A stretch of 64,000 bases of DNA from Blumeriella jaapii. Lineage: Eukaryota; Ascomycota; Leotiomycetes; Helotiales; Drepanopezizaceae. Below, piece after piece: positions 1-11,392 of the stretch. The stretch spans positions 1,302,001-1,366,000 of the forward strand of contig VWND01000064.1 in NCBI GenBank assembly GCA_009599575.1. The letters are read 5' to 3'. The translations under genes were made by a program, and so were the position numbers. The first letter of the stretch is position 1; each line of letters starts with the position of its first letter. The notes under the pieces are model-generated. The model was not told where the DNA came from and ran no database searches. It was given only the letters and a program-made list of their open reading frames with translations.

Positions 1-470
1 AGAAAGGCGTCGAGATCATCACTGGCCTGCAAACCTCGCAATCTACCATTGACACCGCGATCGCGTTCTGTAAAGCCATGGGCAAGATCCCGTCTCAGTC
101 CGCTGACTCTCCCGGCTTCCTCGCAAACCGTATCTTGATGCCCTACATCAATGAAGCAATCACGTGTCTGGAGACAGGAGTAGGAAAACGAGACGATATC
201 GATGCTATCATGAAGAATGGACGAACGTGCCCATGGGCCCGCTACAGTTGGCCGATTTTATCGGCCTTGATACGTGTTTGGCGATTATGAAGGTGTTACA
301 TGAGGAGACAGGAGATTCGAAGTACAGGCCTAGTATTTTGCTTGGAAAGATGGTGGATGCGGGGTGGCTGGGGAAGAAGAGTGGAAAGGGGCAAGTCATG
401 TCTCACTTCTTTACTTTGCGTAGCAACTGGAAATGGGATGCTAACTCCAGACAGATTCTACGATTATTAG
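1..470 (+). CDS. 3-hydroxyacyl-CoA (3-hydroxybutyryl-CoA) dehydrogenase, 3' part, frameshifted
   Basis: C-terminal half of an NAD-dependent 3-hydroxyacyl-CoA dehydrogenase, which oxidises the 3-hydroxyacyl-CoA intermediate of fatty-acid oxidation or of a short-chain acyl-CoA pathway. The 5' part lies outside the window. Codons start at base 3. Visible family features are [10 protein letters not shown] (end of the NAD domain), then the substrate domain with [18 protein letters not shown], a [13 protein letters not shown] segment and the terminal KSGKGFYDY. The frame breaks at 219-221: one base is missing between AAT-GG and ACG, after which the family sequence resumes one frame over. A GC-AG intron at 391-454 must be removed to reach the last codons, FYDY-stop, at 456-470. 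The family assignment is secure from these motifs; the exact substrate chain length cannot be told. Confidence 0.9.
391..454 (+). other. GC-AG intron in the 3-hydroxyacyl-CoA dehydrogenase gene
   Basis: The donor reads GG|GCAAGT and the acceptor ACAG|A, with a GCTAAC branch element at 440-445. Removing these 64 bases joins GG to A (glycine) and restores the family C-terminus G-F-Y-D-Y-stop. No GT donor gives the same result. Confidence 0.85.
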
Positions 471-1175
471 GCCTAGTTTCAATGATTCTGAGTTTATTTT
501 TTCAATTGATTTTATTTTTCGTTTCGATCCCAGTGTCTTGCGTTGCCTGGTACAGCATATTCTAACGCAACGATTGCTTCCAATCCCGCCCTTGCCCCCC
601 CCGAACACGCCACTACCCGTATCCGATGTCATACCCTACAGTTACACCCCGATCATGCGCCCAAGGACAATCCTGACATAAACCCAAAGCTATCTTTTTG
701 CAAAAAAAGAACAAGAACATAAAATCGTCAACGCTAAAATTTACAAAAGATATGGGTAATCAACCAGCACATCAGAGACAGCCACAATTCCGCAAGAAAA
801 CCCAGTAGAATCAAAACGTGTACGCATAAACATAGCATGTCGATCCGCGGGTCGCTGTTGTACCTCGAAAAATGCGGGAGCGATTTTGTCTCGTCGCTTT
901 TTTCTTAATGTAGACAAGCTGGTGGTAGCCAGCTGCATTAATCAGGAGATGTAGGCCAAAGGAAATGAGGAGTGTTGTTGGTGAGTACTAGTATCGAGTA
1001 AGTACTAGCTCGTTATGTAGTTGAACGAGAGTGTAGCAGAGTGAAAGGTATAGTTTGTTATTCTTTCGGAGGGAGTGGGTATTTGGTTGGTGTTACGTGA
1101 TGATGTACGAGGAAGGCAAAATTGTTCATCGTGGTCGAGACGGTCGCTTCGATAATCTCAACGTATCAACCCCCC
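471..1175. other. intergenic, convergent 3' flanks
   Basis: Spacer between the dehydrogenase gene (+) and the homeodomain gene (-), which converge on it. It must hold both 3' untranslated regions. Short open frames here have no recognisable content, and I see no other gene. Confidence 0.6.
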
Positions 1176-3272
1176 CTAAGGACTCTCGAAAACGGTTGGT
1201 ACCTCGAAGCTTTTCTTGCGCCTCTGGTCGGCTTCGTACTCCACGGGGCTCAGGTAGGCGGAAACTTCTCTACCTTGCTGCTGCGGTTGCGGCTGGTGCT
1301 GCTCCTCATGCTGGCTCTGTGGGCTCTTTTGCTCCGGAGTGTAACGTGGGGTGTGGTTGGGGCCGAGGTTGCTTGGGTTGTACGCGTTGGAGAAGTCCTG
1401 CGGTGGATTGATAGGTGCGCTCAACTGTGGGATCGAGAATTCGACCGGCGCAGTCAAAGGTGCGCTCAGGTAACCACTTGTTTGGAACGATTGGGCGAAA
1501 GAGCTGCTGCGCGGAGCAACCCCGTGTGGTGGCTGGTTCTGACCCATGGAACGGAATTGGTTTCGGAGGTCTAGCCCGGCAGGAAATGAGCCTGACGATG
1601 ACGCTCTAAATCTCGACAAAGCTGAGGGGGGCTGCAGGGACGACGAAGAGCTTCCGCCGGCGCCTTGCGACGGTGGGAATGTCATCTGGGGCGGCGAGCT
1701 GTTGATGTCCGTATCTATTACAGAGTCAGCACGTATGTTCTACACCTGCACAGGAGCTGAAACTTGCCTGAGGAATTTCGGGACGGACTTGGGTAGGAGT
1801 TCGCATCATACTGCTGCTGCGCGTGAACGCCGCTATTCCCCATCTGCTCCGACTGATACGCAGGCTGTTGAAGACCGCTCAATGCAGGACTTGGATGCCC
1901 CGTGGGGTAGTTGTTGTAGTCTAGCGACTCCCCTTTCCACGACATACTTGTCCTCAATGGCGAATTGAGGGCATCCGTTCGCGACCTCGACATCGTTTCG
2001 CGGAGTTGCAGAGGTTGTAGAGGCCGAACCTGTTGTCTCGAGTGCGGCTGGTAGCTGCCCTGGCGATCAAACGGATTCGAGCTTCGAGGTCCGTTACTCA
2101 TGGGGCTGGAGTAGTATCGATCCGACGCATTTATTGACATGGGAGATAGGGCTTCAGGATTTCCTATTCCTCCAGAAAATCCAACATGGCCAAAGGCCGG
2201 GTTGAGCCCAGGAGGGGGCGACATGTGATCTGTATATCCTGGCGTAAAGTCCATGGGGGATGGGATCGGCGGTCCTACGTTGTGTACGGCGCCGTACGGT
2301 GAGTGTAAAGCTTGTACGTTATCGAAGTCGTCCGGAACTGCTCTCATCTTCATCATGCGATCCCGGTCATCCGCTGTGAGTCGCTTTATCTTTGCGCGTC
2401 TGTTTTGACCTTATCAGCTCATCCCTTACTGAGAGTCTGAGCAGGGAGCATACCGGTTCTGAAACCAAACTTGCACCTGTCGAGGACTTAGGCCGGGAAT
2501 CTCTCGCGAGAGTCTGTCCCTATGCGCCGCGTCTGGGTGCGCCTGCTTTGCAAACTCGCTCATCAAAAATCGAGTCTGTTGATGTGTGAGGCTGATACGG
2601 CGTTAGAAAGTTATGTGTAGATACCGAGAAGAAGATATCTCACCGAAACCTCTTCATCTTTCTTCGCTCCGCCCGACGCTCAGCAGCTGTCTGTGTGGGC
2701 GCCCCTTCTTCGGCCTCTGCATCAATCATCTCTTCATCGTCATCAAGGTCTTCGTCTTCGTCTTTCACGTCGCCCTCGACTTCCGGGCTGCCATTGTTGA
2801 TTAGCACCGCTGGTTGTTGTGTCGGTCCACTTGACGTAGAGCTCCGGGGAATAGATCCAAGAGACAGTCTTGTGGAATTCGGGGAGACTAGGAAATCCTC
2901 GCGAGAATGAATGGATGATCGGCCACGGTTTTCCGGCGCTGCATCAGACCTCTCGATGGTTGATGATGACTGAGTCTCTTGTGTCACCGGCGTGTGGCTG
3001 TGCTCGTGCTCCAAGTTTTGCATCCCTTCCTTGTGATTTTGGTATTGGCTATCACCAGAAGCATTTGTTGTTGTAGATTGTTGAAAAGACGGCTGCAGTG
3101 AGCCACTTTCTCCAGAGAGGCCGAAGGCCGGGTACTGTTCTCGCCAGTCTGGCTGCGCGGGCAACCCATCAAAGTTCGACATGCGTGGTGACGCAGAGTT
3201 TTGATACAATGCGTCAATCTTGCTGGAACTCCAAGTATTCCGTCCTGAATCGAACGACCGTGTGGCAAGCAT
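1176..3272 (-). CDS. homeodomain transcription factor
   Basis: Nuclear DNA-binding regulator of about 647 aa. Four exons fit in frame: 3272-2644, 2591-2454, 2399-1746 and 1698-1176. Residues 1-195 are a disordered, Ser/Gln-rich and then acidic region. The homeodomain spans roughly residues 205-263. It begins in KMKRFR, has the helix-3 signature QVQVWFQNRRAKIKR, and is split by introns 1 and 2 at the FR|LT and NR|RAK positions. After it come RDRMMKMRAVPDDFDN, a segment I associate with fungal homeobox proteins, and a long Ser/Pro/Gln-rich tail. The start is the first ATG after an in-frame stop just upstream. The third intron (1745-1699, donor GTGTAG) is the weakest: a better-looking GC donor lies 22 bases upstream but breaks the frame. 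The regulated genes cannot be told from sequence. Confidence 0.9.
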
Positions 3273-5725
3273 TTAGAGCTGTGTTGGAAGTTCCGGTTGA
3301 TGGTTAGAGGCGTCGAAAGTTATCCGACGTGGTGATGAAAGACCTCAAGTAACTCTCTTCGAGATCGAATGGAGACCAGCGAGTGGATGATTCGAGCGGT
3401 AGAATGAAAGAGCGTTAGGTATCGTGAGGGCGGCGGCTGGTCGTTGACCAAAAAGGGACATAAGACCTATCGAAGGCGTGTTGAGATAGGCACGAATGTC
3501 GAAGCCTGCGGAGAGAAGATTGAAGGGAGTATAGAAAACTAAATGAAATATCGGAAATGGAATAGAGTGAAGGCAGCAGGTTGTCCGGAGGTAATTAATA
3601 TGAAGTCGGCCATGGAGTAGATAAGGCTGTTGAGATCCCTTCAGGGTGGAATCCAAGGTGGATCAGACCGACTTCGTTGCGGGATCTAGGCGTGCTTCAG
3701 AACCCAGACCGAAGGATCACAGACCAAGCAGTGCCTACTTCTATATTTGAGATGGAGTACTCGAGTACCTTGCACCCCAAGTCAGGCAGGGGTGGCTTGG
3801 ACCCTTAAATCGCCGAGAGAAGTACACACTCCTTCTTCCTGGTTAAGGGTAGATTGCTTGCTGGCTTCATGAAGTGCATCGAAAAGCGTTTCAGGGAATC
3901 TAAAGATGTCGACAGTGGGAATGGATCCCCTGTAAATCTGCTTTTCCCAAGTCCAACAATTCGACCGACGAGAGTTGGAAGAAGAGAGAACGTCAAAAGG
4001 GCCGGTCTGATGCCAGGGTTAAGCCACCATGACAGCAAAGGTAGCAGATCCGACGAGCGGCCTGTAGATTGGACATCAGGATTCTGCTGTTAGCAAGCCG
4101 GCACCTGCTGATGCAGCAAAGTACATACCAACCTCCCGAGGCAGATTAGAGCCAAGTCAAGCGGAGTTGCACACCCGGAGAATACACGATGCCGAGCCAG
4201 ATGAATACAGGGTCTGCACAGCTGCCCCTGGAACCTGTGATGGAAGTTTGGCCTCAGACATCGGACGACAAGATCCCATAAGGCGTGTCCCAAATTGGTA
4301 CAGTAGATGAAATCGTTTGGAAGAAATAGATGAGTCGCTGATACCCCACAAGACTCTATTTCTAGCTGTTGGCTAGAAAGACTTGGCCCCCAAGAAGAAT
4401 GCGAGCAAAGTCTCGAGAAGCTATCCGTTCTCGAGGCCTAGCGCAGTAGAGGCAGCACAGCCATCGTTGCCGATGTGCACAGTGAGAAAGAAAACAGCCA
4501 ATAGCACATTTGACAACTCTCTATCGAGGACCCTGCAGAAGAGGCAGAGTATGACCTTCGACTCGTCCGACGCTTAGACCAAGCCGGCAGAGGGCAGCAA
4601 AGGCTGCTTGCGAGGTGCATCGATCGTGCTCTAGCCAGGACCAGGTAGGGACATTGACGTGTGACAAGCTGACCGAGGAAGATGGAGCAGGCATGCTTGG
4701 GACGTTTTGGCGGCAGCCATTGGCCTCCGGTGTCTAGGAAGTACTTCTTCTGCGGGTCAACGCATAGCCGTTGTCACGACGAGGTTCAACGCCAAGCCAA
4801 AGAGATATATCAGTGGTGGAAGAGTAGGGTTCAGGAGGGCCGAGCCAGGGGCCCGGCCTTCTGCTCTTCGAGAGTCTCTAACCGAATGTGACATGGCACC
4901 GGGATGCCATCTCACCAGAGGCGTCAGCTCTTGGAGGGAGGAGGGAGGAGGGGGGAGGGCAGCCAGCAGTATGCACAGATGTACAGCTGTGCTGTACGGT
5001 ACTGTAGCTCCTGTAGCTCTCTCTCGCTCTCTCAACGCGTTGCGCCTGGAACGATTCCCACACGATGCGAGCAAGAAGCGAGAGCCAAGCTGTGCGGGCG
5101 CGGGGCAAGGGGAGACGCGTTGACGTAGGTAGAGTCGTACCGTAGGCCCAGAGGGTGGGAAGCTGGTGCTATTGGCGACGATGATGATGTTGTTGTTGTT
5201 TGCTGTTTGTTGCTGCTGCTGCTGTTGCCGGTCGCTGAGACATCTTGGTGCGTTGCAGCAAGTAGACGAGACAGGAGTGCTGTGTTGTATGTACTGAGCT
5301 GTCCTGTGCTGTACTGTACTGGAGGAGCGGAGTCCTCCTGCGGTAACGCAAGCCGGCTCTCCACTGGGGGGGGAGGGGTCGCAAAGCCAACGGGGGTAAT
5401 CTCGCAAGACGGACCGGAGAAGGGAAAGGCGAGACCGCGAGCGAGGAGGAGGAGTTCGGGAGAGAAGCAGCAGATGTCGTTGCTGGCACCCGACGTTTCA
5501 GAGCCGCGGGGATGGAACATGCATGGTCAGAGGAAAGAGTTTCGATCGATCATCGGCGACGGAGCGAAGCGCAGAGTAAGTACTTAGCGCCGTGGGGCGG
5601 CTAGGCCGGAAGGGGTCTAGGGCGACGCTTTTACACCGATAACACAGAGATAGTACATACTTTAACAATACAACGACAACTTCTGCTTGGCAGAGTAAAC
5701 TGTGCTCGAAGCGATTCTTATTTAC

Positions 5726-5912
5726 AGCTTAGAGCTTACAGCTTACAGCTTACATCTTACTACTTATAAGTTGTAACTTGCAACTTATAACTTGCAACTT
5801 GTAACTTGCAGCTTACAACTTACTACTCACATCCTACTACTCACAACTTACTACTCACAACCTACAACCTACAGCCTACAACCCACAACCCACAACCTAC
5901 AACCTACTCCAC
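5726..5912. repeat. degenerate 7-bp tandem repeat (ACAACTT/ACAACCT type)
   Basis: About 190 bases built from variants of CTTACAG, ACTTACA and ACCTACA. The unit drifts gradually from CTTACAG at the left to ACCTACA/ACCCACA at the right, as expected for an old microsatellite. Confidence 0.75.
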
Positions 5913-8825
5913 TTGCTGTCTCCATCATCTACGGACTATGTTTTCTTTCCTCCTCCTCCTCCTCTCTCAAACTCCCCCCCCCCTCACCTCCGCACCACAC
6001 TGCGCGATGCGTCAAAACCAGTTGCATCTTGATGCAGCACGTAGCACACGGCCCCGCACCGTTTCTCTTCTCTCGCGGAGCCCCCCGACTGGGTTGGAAG
6101 GACCGCACACGTCTTCTATCTACCTCTTACCGAAACCCCCAAAACGGCCCCTCGCCCGATGCTGGCAGCATGCCCAGCCACAATAGGGGCGCTGAGAAAC
6201 ATGCGATGTAAGAATAGATTCGCGGAGGGAGGCAGAACATCCATCCCAGATGAGATCCTCTGTGCGATCTTTGAACAGTGCCTTCCATCATGACCGTCTT
6301 GCCGTCCAGAGCGACAGTACAGCATGGTACGGTACGTCCTGTACACCACGAGGGCCAGCCAGCCCGCCTCCTCATGAGGTTTCCGAGAACCCGTTTCAAC
6401 GACAGGAGTACGTACGGTCGGTGCATGTTGTACATTCCGAACACTGTGCTGTACAGTACATACCTGCTGTATCTGTACAGAAGGCCGATCCGCCGCCCCG
6501 GGCTATCGTCCGGCTTGCTGCTTGCGTGCTGCTCGCGGCCGTGGTCTACGGTACGACGCCGTGGATATCTCCCTCCTCACGCCGCAGCAGCAACTTGACT
6601 TCCGCTCAAGTAGCCGGCTGCTACTGTGCCAACGGCATTCGGCTTGCCTCGCGAGGTACCGTACCACTCGTCAAGAAGTCGCAATGCAACCAGTGATGGG
6701 TGAGTACCTATCTGGCCCCGACTCGGTGCCCGTGGGCCCTCTCACGGTCAAATTTCGCACGCTTTGATACACAGGATCCCCCTCGAGAATGAGAGGCGAG
6801 GACGAGAGATAGAATTCTTCCTGGTGGCGAAGATACCGAGCTTGAAAGCTCCTTCAAAACTCATGTCCTCGGCGTACCCAAGAGTACTCCCCACCACCGA
6901 GATCGCACTCACTCTCCCCCACCGGAGCAGTTTTTGAACAACGGAAGCTTACCTAGACTCTTTGTCAGGTGGTCGCTCCATGGACGACATGGTGGACGGA
7001 CGCTCTTTGGCCAGGGTCGGCTCTGGATCATCGGACTTATTCTCTGTATGTGTACAGTACAACAGACATGGTACCTTCATTTCTGCAGTCGCTGATCGTT
7101 TAGGTGACCAGATCTGGACCGCACAGGCCGGATCTACCGCTTGTGTCAGTACCGCGCAACGCGACGGGCGAAACTAATGTACACATGTACAGTACTGCAT
7201 CCCGAGCTTTCCAGGCGATGCAGGAACACAGGTACGAGAATGCTCGGAGATGGAACCGCGACTGCGATTCTGCCATGGGCACGTAACGGGGTGACGCAGT
7301 ACCGTACGTTCTCGGCGGCCTGGTCCGACCTTGGAGAGGGCAAAAGCCTCATTCATCCTGTGCCATCTTGCAGTGACGGTGCCTCGCGACTCCTGGGCCG
7401 CACCTGTCGCACCGTACCGTAGCTCCTCGCCGTGAGCTGACCGGCACATTCACCGAGCGGGAATAGCCACATCTAGTGAGAGATGCATCGGCCCTGGTCG
7501 CCTTCGGCTCGTCTGCAGCTTCACCGCACCCTTGCTTTCTCCCTTGCTTTCTCCCTTGCTCCAGCTCCAGCTCCAGCCCACGGCACGTCGGGAGGCTCGA
7601 ACGAATGCCACCTCATGATCGTCGACACCACCACCGGTCGCGGAGGATAGACATCCTCAGACGCGATGTCCACCACCGCACCCGGATTTCCGCAGACGCG
7701 GATGGATGGCGTCGCAGTGTAGGTACTGTATGATGTACCGTAAGTGCATCCATCTTTCTCCGGATCTTCTAGAAGGTGGCAAGTGCCCCCTTTTCCCGTG
7801 CTCGGGCGCGTCGGCACGACGGAGCATGCATGCAGAGGTTTGTTTTCCCTCCAGATTCGCCGCACCTGTCCGACGTGTCTGTGACCAGTGTACTGCACTG
7901 CACAGACAGCACGAGCCGGCGGCACCTTGGTTGGATCCGGCGCTGTGATGGGATCGCGGCCGGCACGATGTCAGGACGGACATGGCGCCCGGTACTGTAC
8001 AGCATGTCCAGTGCGGTCACCCTTTCAGGAGATCCATCGCACAGTGCGCAGATCGTCACGGGTTTTGGGTCGCACGCAAAGACGTGAGATCATCGCCAGG
8101 GGGGAAGCTTTCCTGGACAGAGCGAGGACTGTGTACTGACTGTATGTACTGTAGCGTATGTACATACCTATGTGTACATAGCACAGTTACTGTACTGTAC
8201 CCACATTTAACCTTAACTCTACGAGGCCAAGACACCCGGAACACAGCAGAGTGCTTGCTTGCTACGCAGAGAATCGTTGAACGTCCCAACACCGGCACTG
8301 GCACAGGCACAGTATGTAGCGTACCGCATGTCCAGCACCGGACCGTGGATCCCCTCCGCGCAGTCGGTCTTTTCGGCCGGGGCGAGCGAGCGAGTGAATG
8401 AATGAATGGCAGGCGCGCGCAGCGGCACCCGTTGGGGGACCAGCCGGCTGCCGGGCCGCCGACCGCCGCAACTTCTCTGAATGCAGTCATTGATGCGAGA
8501 TGAGCCGTGTGGGCGTGTGGCGCACATACGGAGTGCTGTGCAGTGCAGTGCAGTGCTGTGCTGTACGATGTACATACGTACATACATGTGTACTGTAAGT
8601 ACAGTATGTATGTATGTACATACATAAGGTACATACAGGACAGTACCTACCTACCTAGTACAGTACATACCGTACAGATCCCCCCTATCCCCCCTCTCGC
8701 CCCTCTCCCCCCACGTGTTTCAGTCTCTCGTGACCAGGACATGGGCAGAGCAGGGCAGGGCAGGGCAGGGCAGACAAGCACGCAAGCATCCGATGTTGTG
8801 CATTGATTTGCAAATTCTATCCTGG

Positions 8826-8922
8826 TCGAAAGCCAAAGCCCGAGCCCCAGCCCAAGCCAAAGCCAACGCCAACGCCAAAGCCAGAGCCGAAAGCCAAAAG
8901 CCAGAAGCCAGAAGCCAGAAGG
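8826..8922. repeat. degenerate GCCAAA-type hexamer repeat
   Basis: Tandem variants of GCCAAA, GCCCGA and GCCAGA. They encode Lys-Pro-type repeats in one frame and explain the open frames that cross it. Confidence 0.75.
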
Positions 8923-10565
8923 CACATCACACGCTCGACCCTGGGAAAGCCAAAACCACAGGAAGGGTCTCGGCATCCGCATCCCCGGAGCACGTCTCCG
9001 CGCACCAGGAGTCGCATGTACGGGGTCGATCAGCCGTCAAGGGGGGCTTCAGATCTCGTTCCAGGCGCCGGTGCGGTGCCGTCCAGTCCTGCCTGCACCG
9101 CGCTGCACTGCTGCTATCAAAATAGAAAGACGGCCACCACGCTCGAGACCCGACCCCAAACACGCGTGCCGACCGGAACCGAGGCCGCCGTCGTCTGTCT
9201 GTCTGTCTCGTCGGAGCCTCCGAGGCGTGGCAGGCAGGCAGCCCAAGTTGTGCCTCCGGGGACCTGCGATCGGCGAGCCCGCGTTCGGGAGAGAGAGAGA
9301 GGGAGAGAGAGAGAGAGAGACGGTCCCGTCCCGTGCGGCGCGCGGAGACGACCCGGCCCTGCGAGACACCGCGTCGCCATCGGTCGGTCGGTCGCGGTGC
9401 GAGGGGGCGCTTCATGGGCCGGCGTCGTCGAGGTTCCATGCCAGGCGCACACGTCCGCCGGCCCCGCCCACGCATTCGGTAGGTATGGGTATGTAGGTGT
9501 GTAGGTTTGTAGGTATGTACTGTGTATGTACAGTGCAGTGCAGTGCAGTGCAGTGCTGTACTGTGCTGTATGTACTTCCCACCCACTGTGCCGTTGTCGT
9601 GAGTGCGAGATGGAGCTTTTCTACGCACCGCCCGGAAAGTCCAGATGTGCCCGGCGCCAGCATGCGTGGAGGGCATGCGGTGGGCGTGCAGGGTGCCGAG
9701 TGCTGTCGGCACTGTAATTGGCACCGCGTCGGTCTCGGTATCGCACCGTAGATAGATAGATACTGCACTGTACCTACGACGATGCGAGACATGGGCAGCC
9801 GGATCATGCGAGGCCCTCGGCGTGGTGGCAGCCGTCGTCATCGACGATCGAACGTCAGACATTGTGGCGCGCTGGGATCCCGTCGACACCTCTTCCTCTT
9901 GCGTGGTTGTGCGGGTGTGTTGCTACACTCTGGTATGTACAGTACAACTACCTAAGGTAGGTACGGTACTATGATGGTTGTTGACATGGGCCGCATGAGA
10001 ACGTCGCATACAGCGGTACCGACCGTACTGTACATACCTATAATGCAAGCCCATGGCGTTTCTCGATGTATCACTCAGAGTAGCCACCCACCACGGTGAT
10101 CTGCGCGGTCTCCATGAGATCAACTCAATCATGGCCGTCTTCCTGCCCTCGAGAGTCGAATCATGAACCAAGTACACACATACAGTACAACACAGTGCAT
10201 GCACACGAGCAGATCTCCCTGCGCTGGGATTTTCAAGCCCTCGAAGCTCCGCCCATCGCACTCCACAACCACCAACCATCGTGAAGCATCGCCAAGATTG
10301 GCATCCTCCTCCTCCTCCTCCTCCTCCTCGTCGTCGTCGTTCGCTGGCGTGAAATCCACCATCTCAGCTCCTCCTACTGCACTGTACTGTACTGTACTGT
10401 ACCTAGTCGGTTCGGTTCGGTTCGGTATGTACTGTATGTAGATGCCAGGGAAAGAAGCGCCCAGCTTCGCCGTGTGCCTGGTGACGATCACCTCCGAGGA
10501 GGACACACGCGCGAAGGCAAGGCATCGCCGCCCTCGAGCTTTATCCCAAGCAGCGCGTACTGTAT

Positions 10566-10603
10566 TGTGTAGTACTACTGTACTGTATATACAGTACTAC
10601 ACA
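10566..10603. repeat. imperfect GTAC-rich inverted repeat
   Basis: The outer arms TGTGTAGTAC and GTACTACACA are exact reverse complements around a TGTATATACA core, with about 8 extra bases in the left arm. It is part of the interspersed GTAC motif family. Confidence 0.7.
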
Positions 10604-10748
10604 GTACAGAACGTTAGCTGGCGAAGCAGCGAGACGTCCCTTCTGCGAACCTCGGGGGAGGCTTGCGAACTCAAGCTCGTCCGGGAATCTCTTTTGGGGG
10701 TTGTATGTATGTATGTATATACATACTGTAGCTTCGGCACCGTCTGTC

Positions 10749-10779
10749 GACACGACACGACACGACACGACACGACACG
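10749..10779. repeat. (CACGA)n microsatellite
   Basis: About six copies of the pentamer CACGA/ACACG. No gene is associated with it. Confidence 0.8.
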
Positions 10780-11177
10780 CCTCGTTCATGCATGGCATGC
10801 AAATGGTTGTTCTACTTCTTCTTCTTCTTCTTCTTCTTCTCCCGGAAGCTATAATACTGTGTACAAAGAATTCCTCTTCGTCTCTCGAGCTGTCTCTCGA
10901 TCGGTCCGCAGTCTAGAGGCACTTGCCAATGTTGAATATGTCGGTGACGTTCGGATTCCCTCTGAATGACGGTGACAGTCAGCACTGTACTGTACTGTAC
11001 TGTACGGTATTGTGCATGTAAGTACTGCGACTCTGAAATGGCAATGGCGGGGCGGGTTTCGATATGCCTCCTTCCTTGGAAGAGCGAGCTCGACGGGATC
11101 GTCGTCTGGATCCTCCTCGTCCTGAACCGCGAGTCTTGAGATCCTGGTGTGATCTGCGGTTCTTGGATTGCCATGCT

Positions 11178-11392
11178 GAAAAAAAGAAAAGAAAAGAAAA
11201 AAAGGAGAGGGAAAAAAAGAAGAAGAGGAAGAAGAAAAAAGGAGAGGAAAAATAGAAAAGAAAAGAAAAAAAAGAAAAGAAAAAAAGAAAAAAAAAAGAA
11301 AAGAGAAAAAAAAAAAGAAAAAGAGAGAGAGAAAAAAAAAAAAGAAAAAAAAGAAGAAAAGAAGAAAAAAAAAAAAAAAAAAAAAAGAGAAA
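11178..11392. repeat. 215-bp A/G-only tract
   Basis: Almost pure purine on the plus strand, with a single T near 11253. It is made of AAAG, AAAAG and GAAG units and ends in a long A run. It produces Lys/Glu frames on plus and Phe/Ser/Leu frames on minus, none of which I take as genes. Confidence 0.9.

Noticed and set aside
4757..5520. Overlapping minus-strand frames of 162-216 aa
   Set aside because: They run through CAG/CTG and GTAC repeats, have Gln/Asn/Ser runs from microsatellites, and show no domain or plausible start context.
8927..9889. 320-aa minus-strand open frame
   Set aside because: Composition follows GA and CAGTG repeats (Leu-Ser and Cys-Thr-Ala runs). Equally long frames exist on the opposite strand, so it is a product of GC-rich low complexity.
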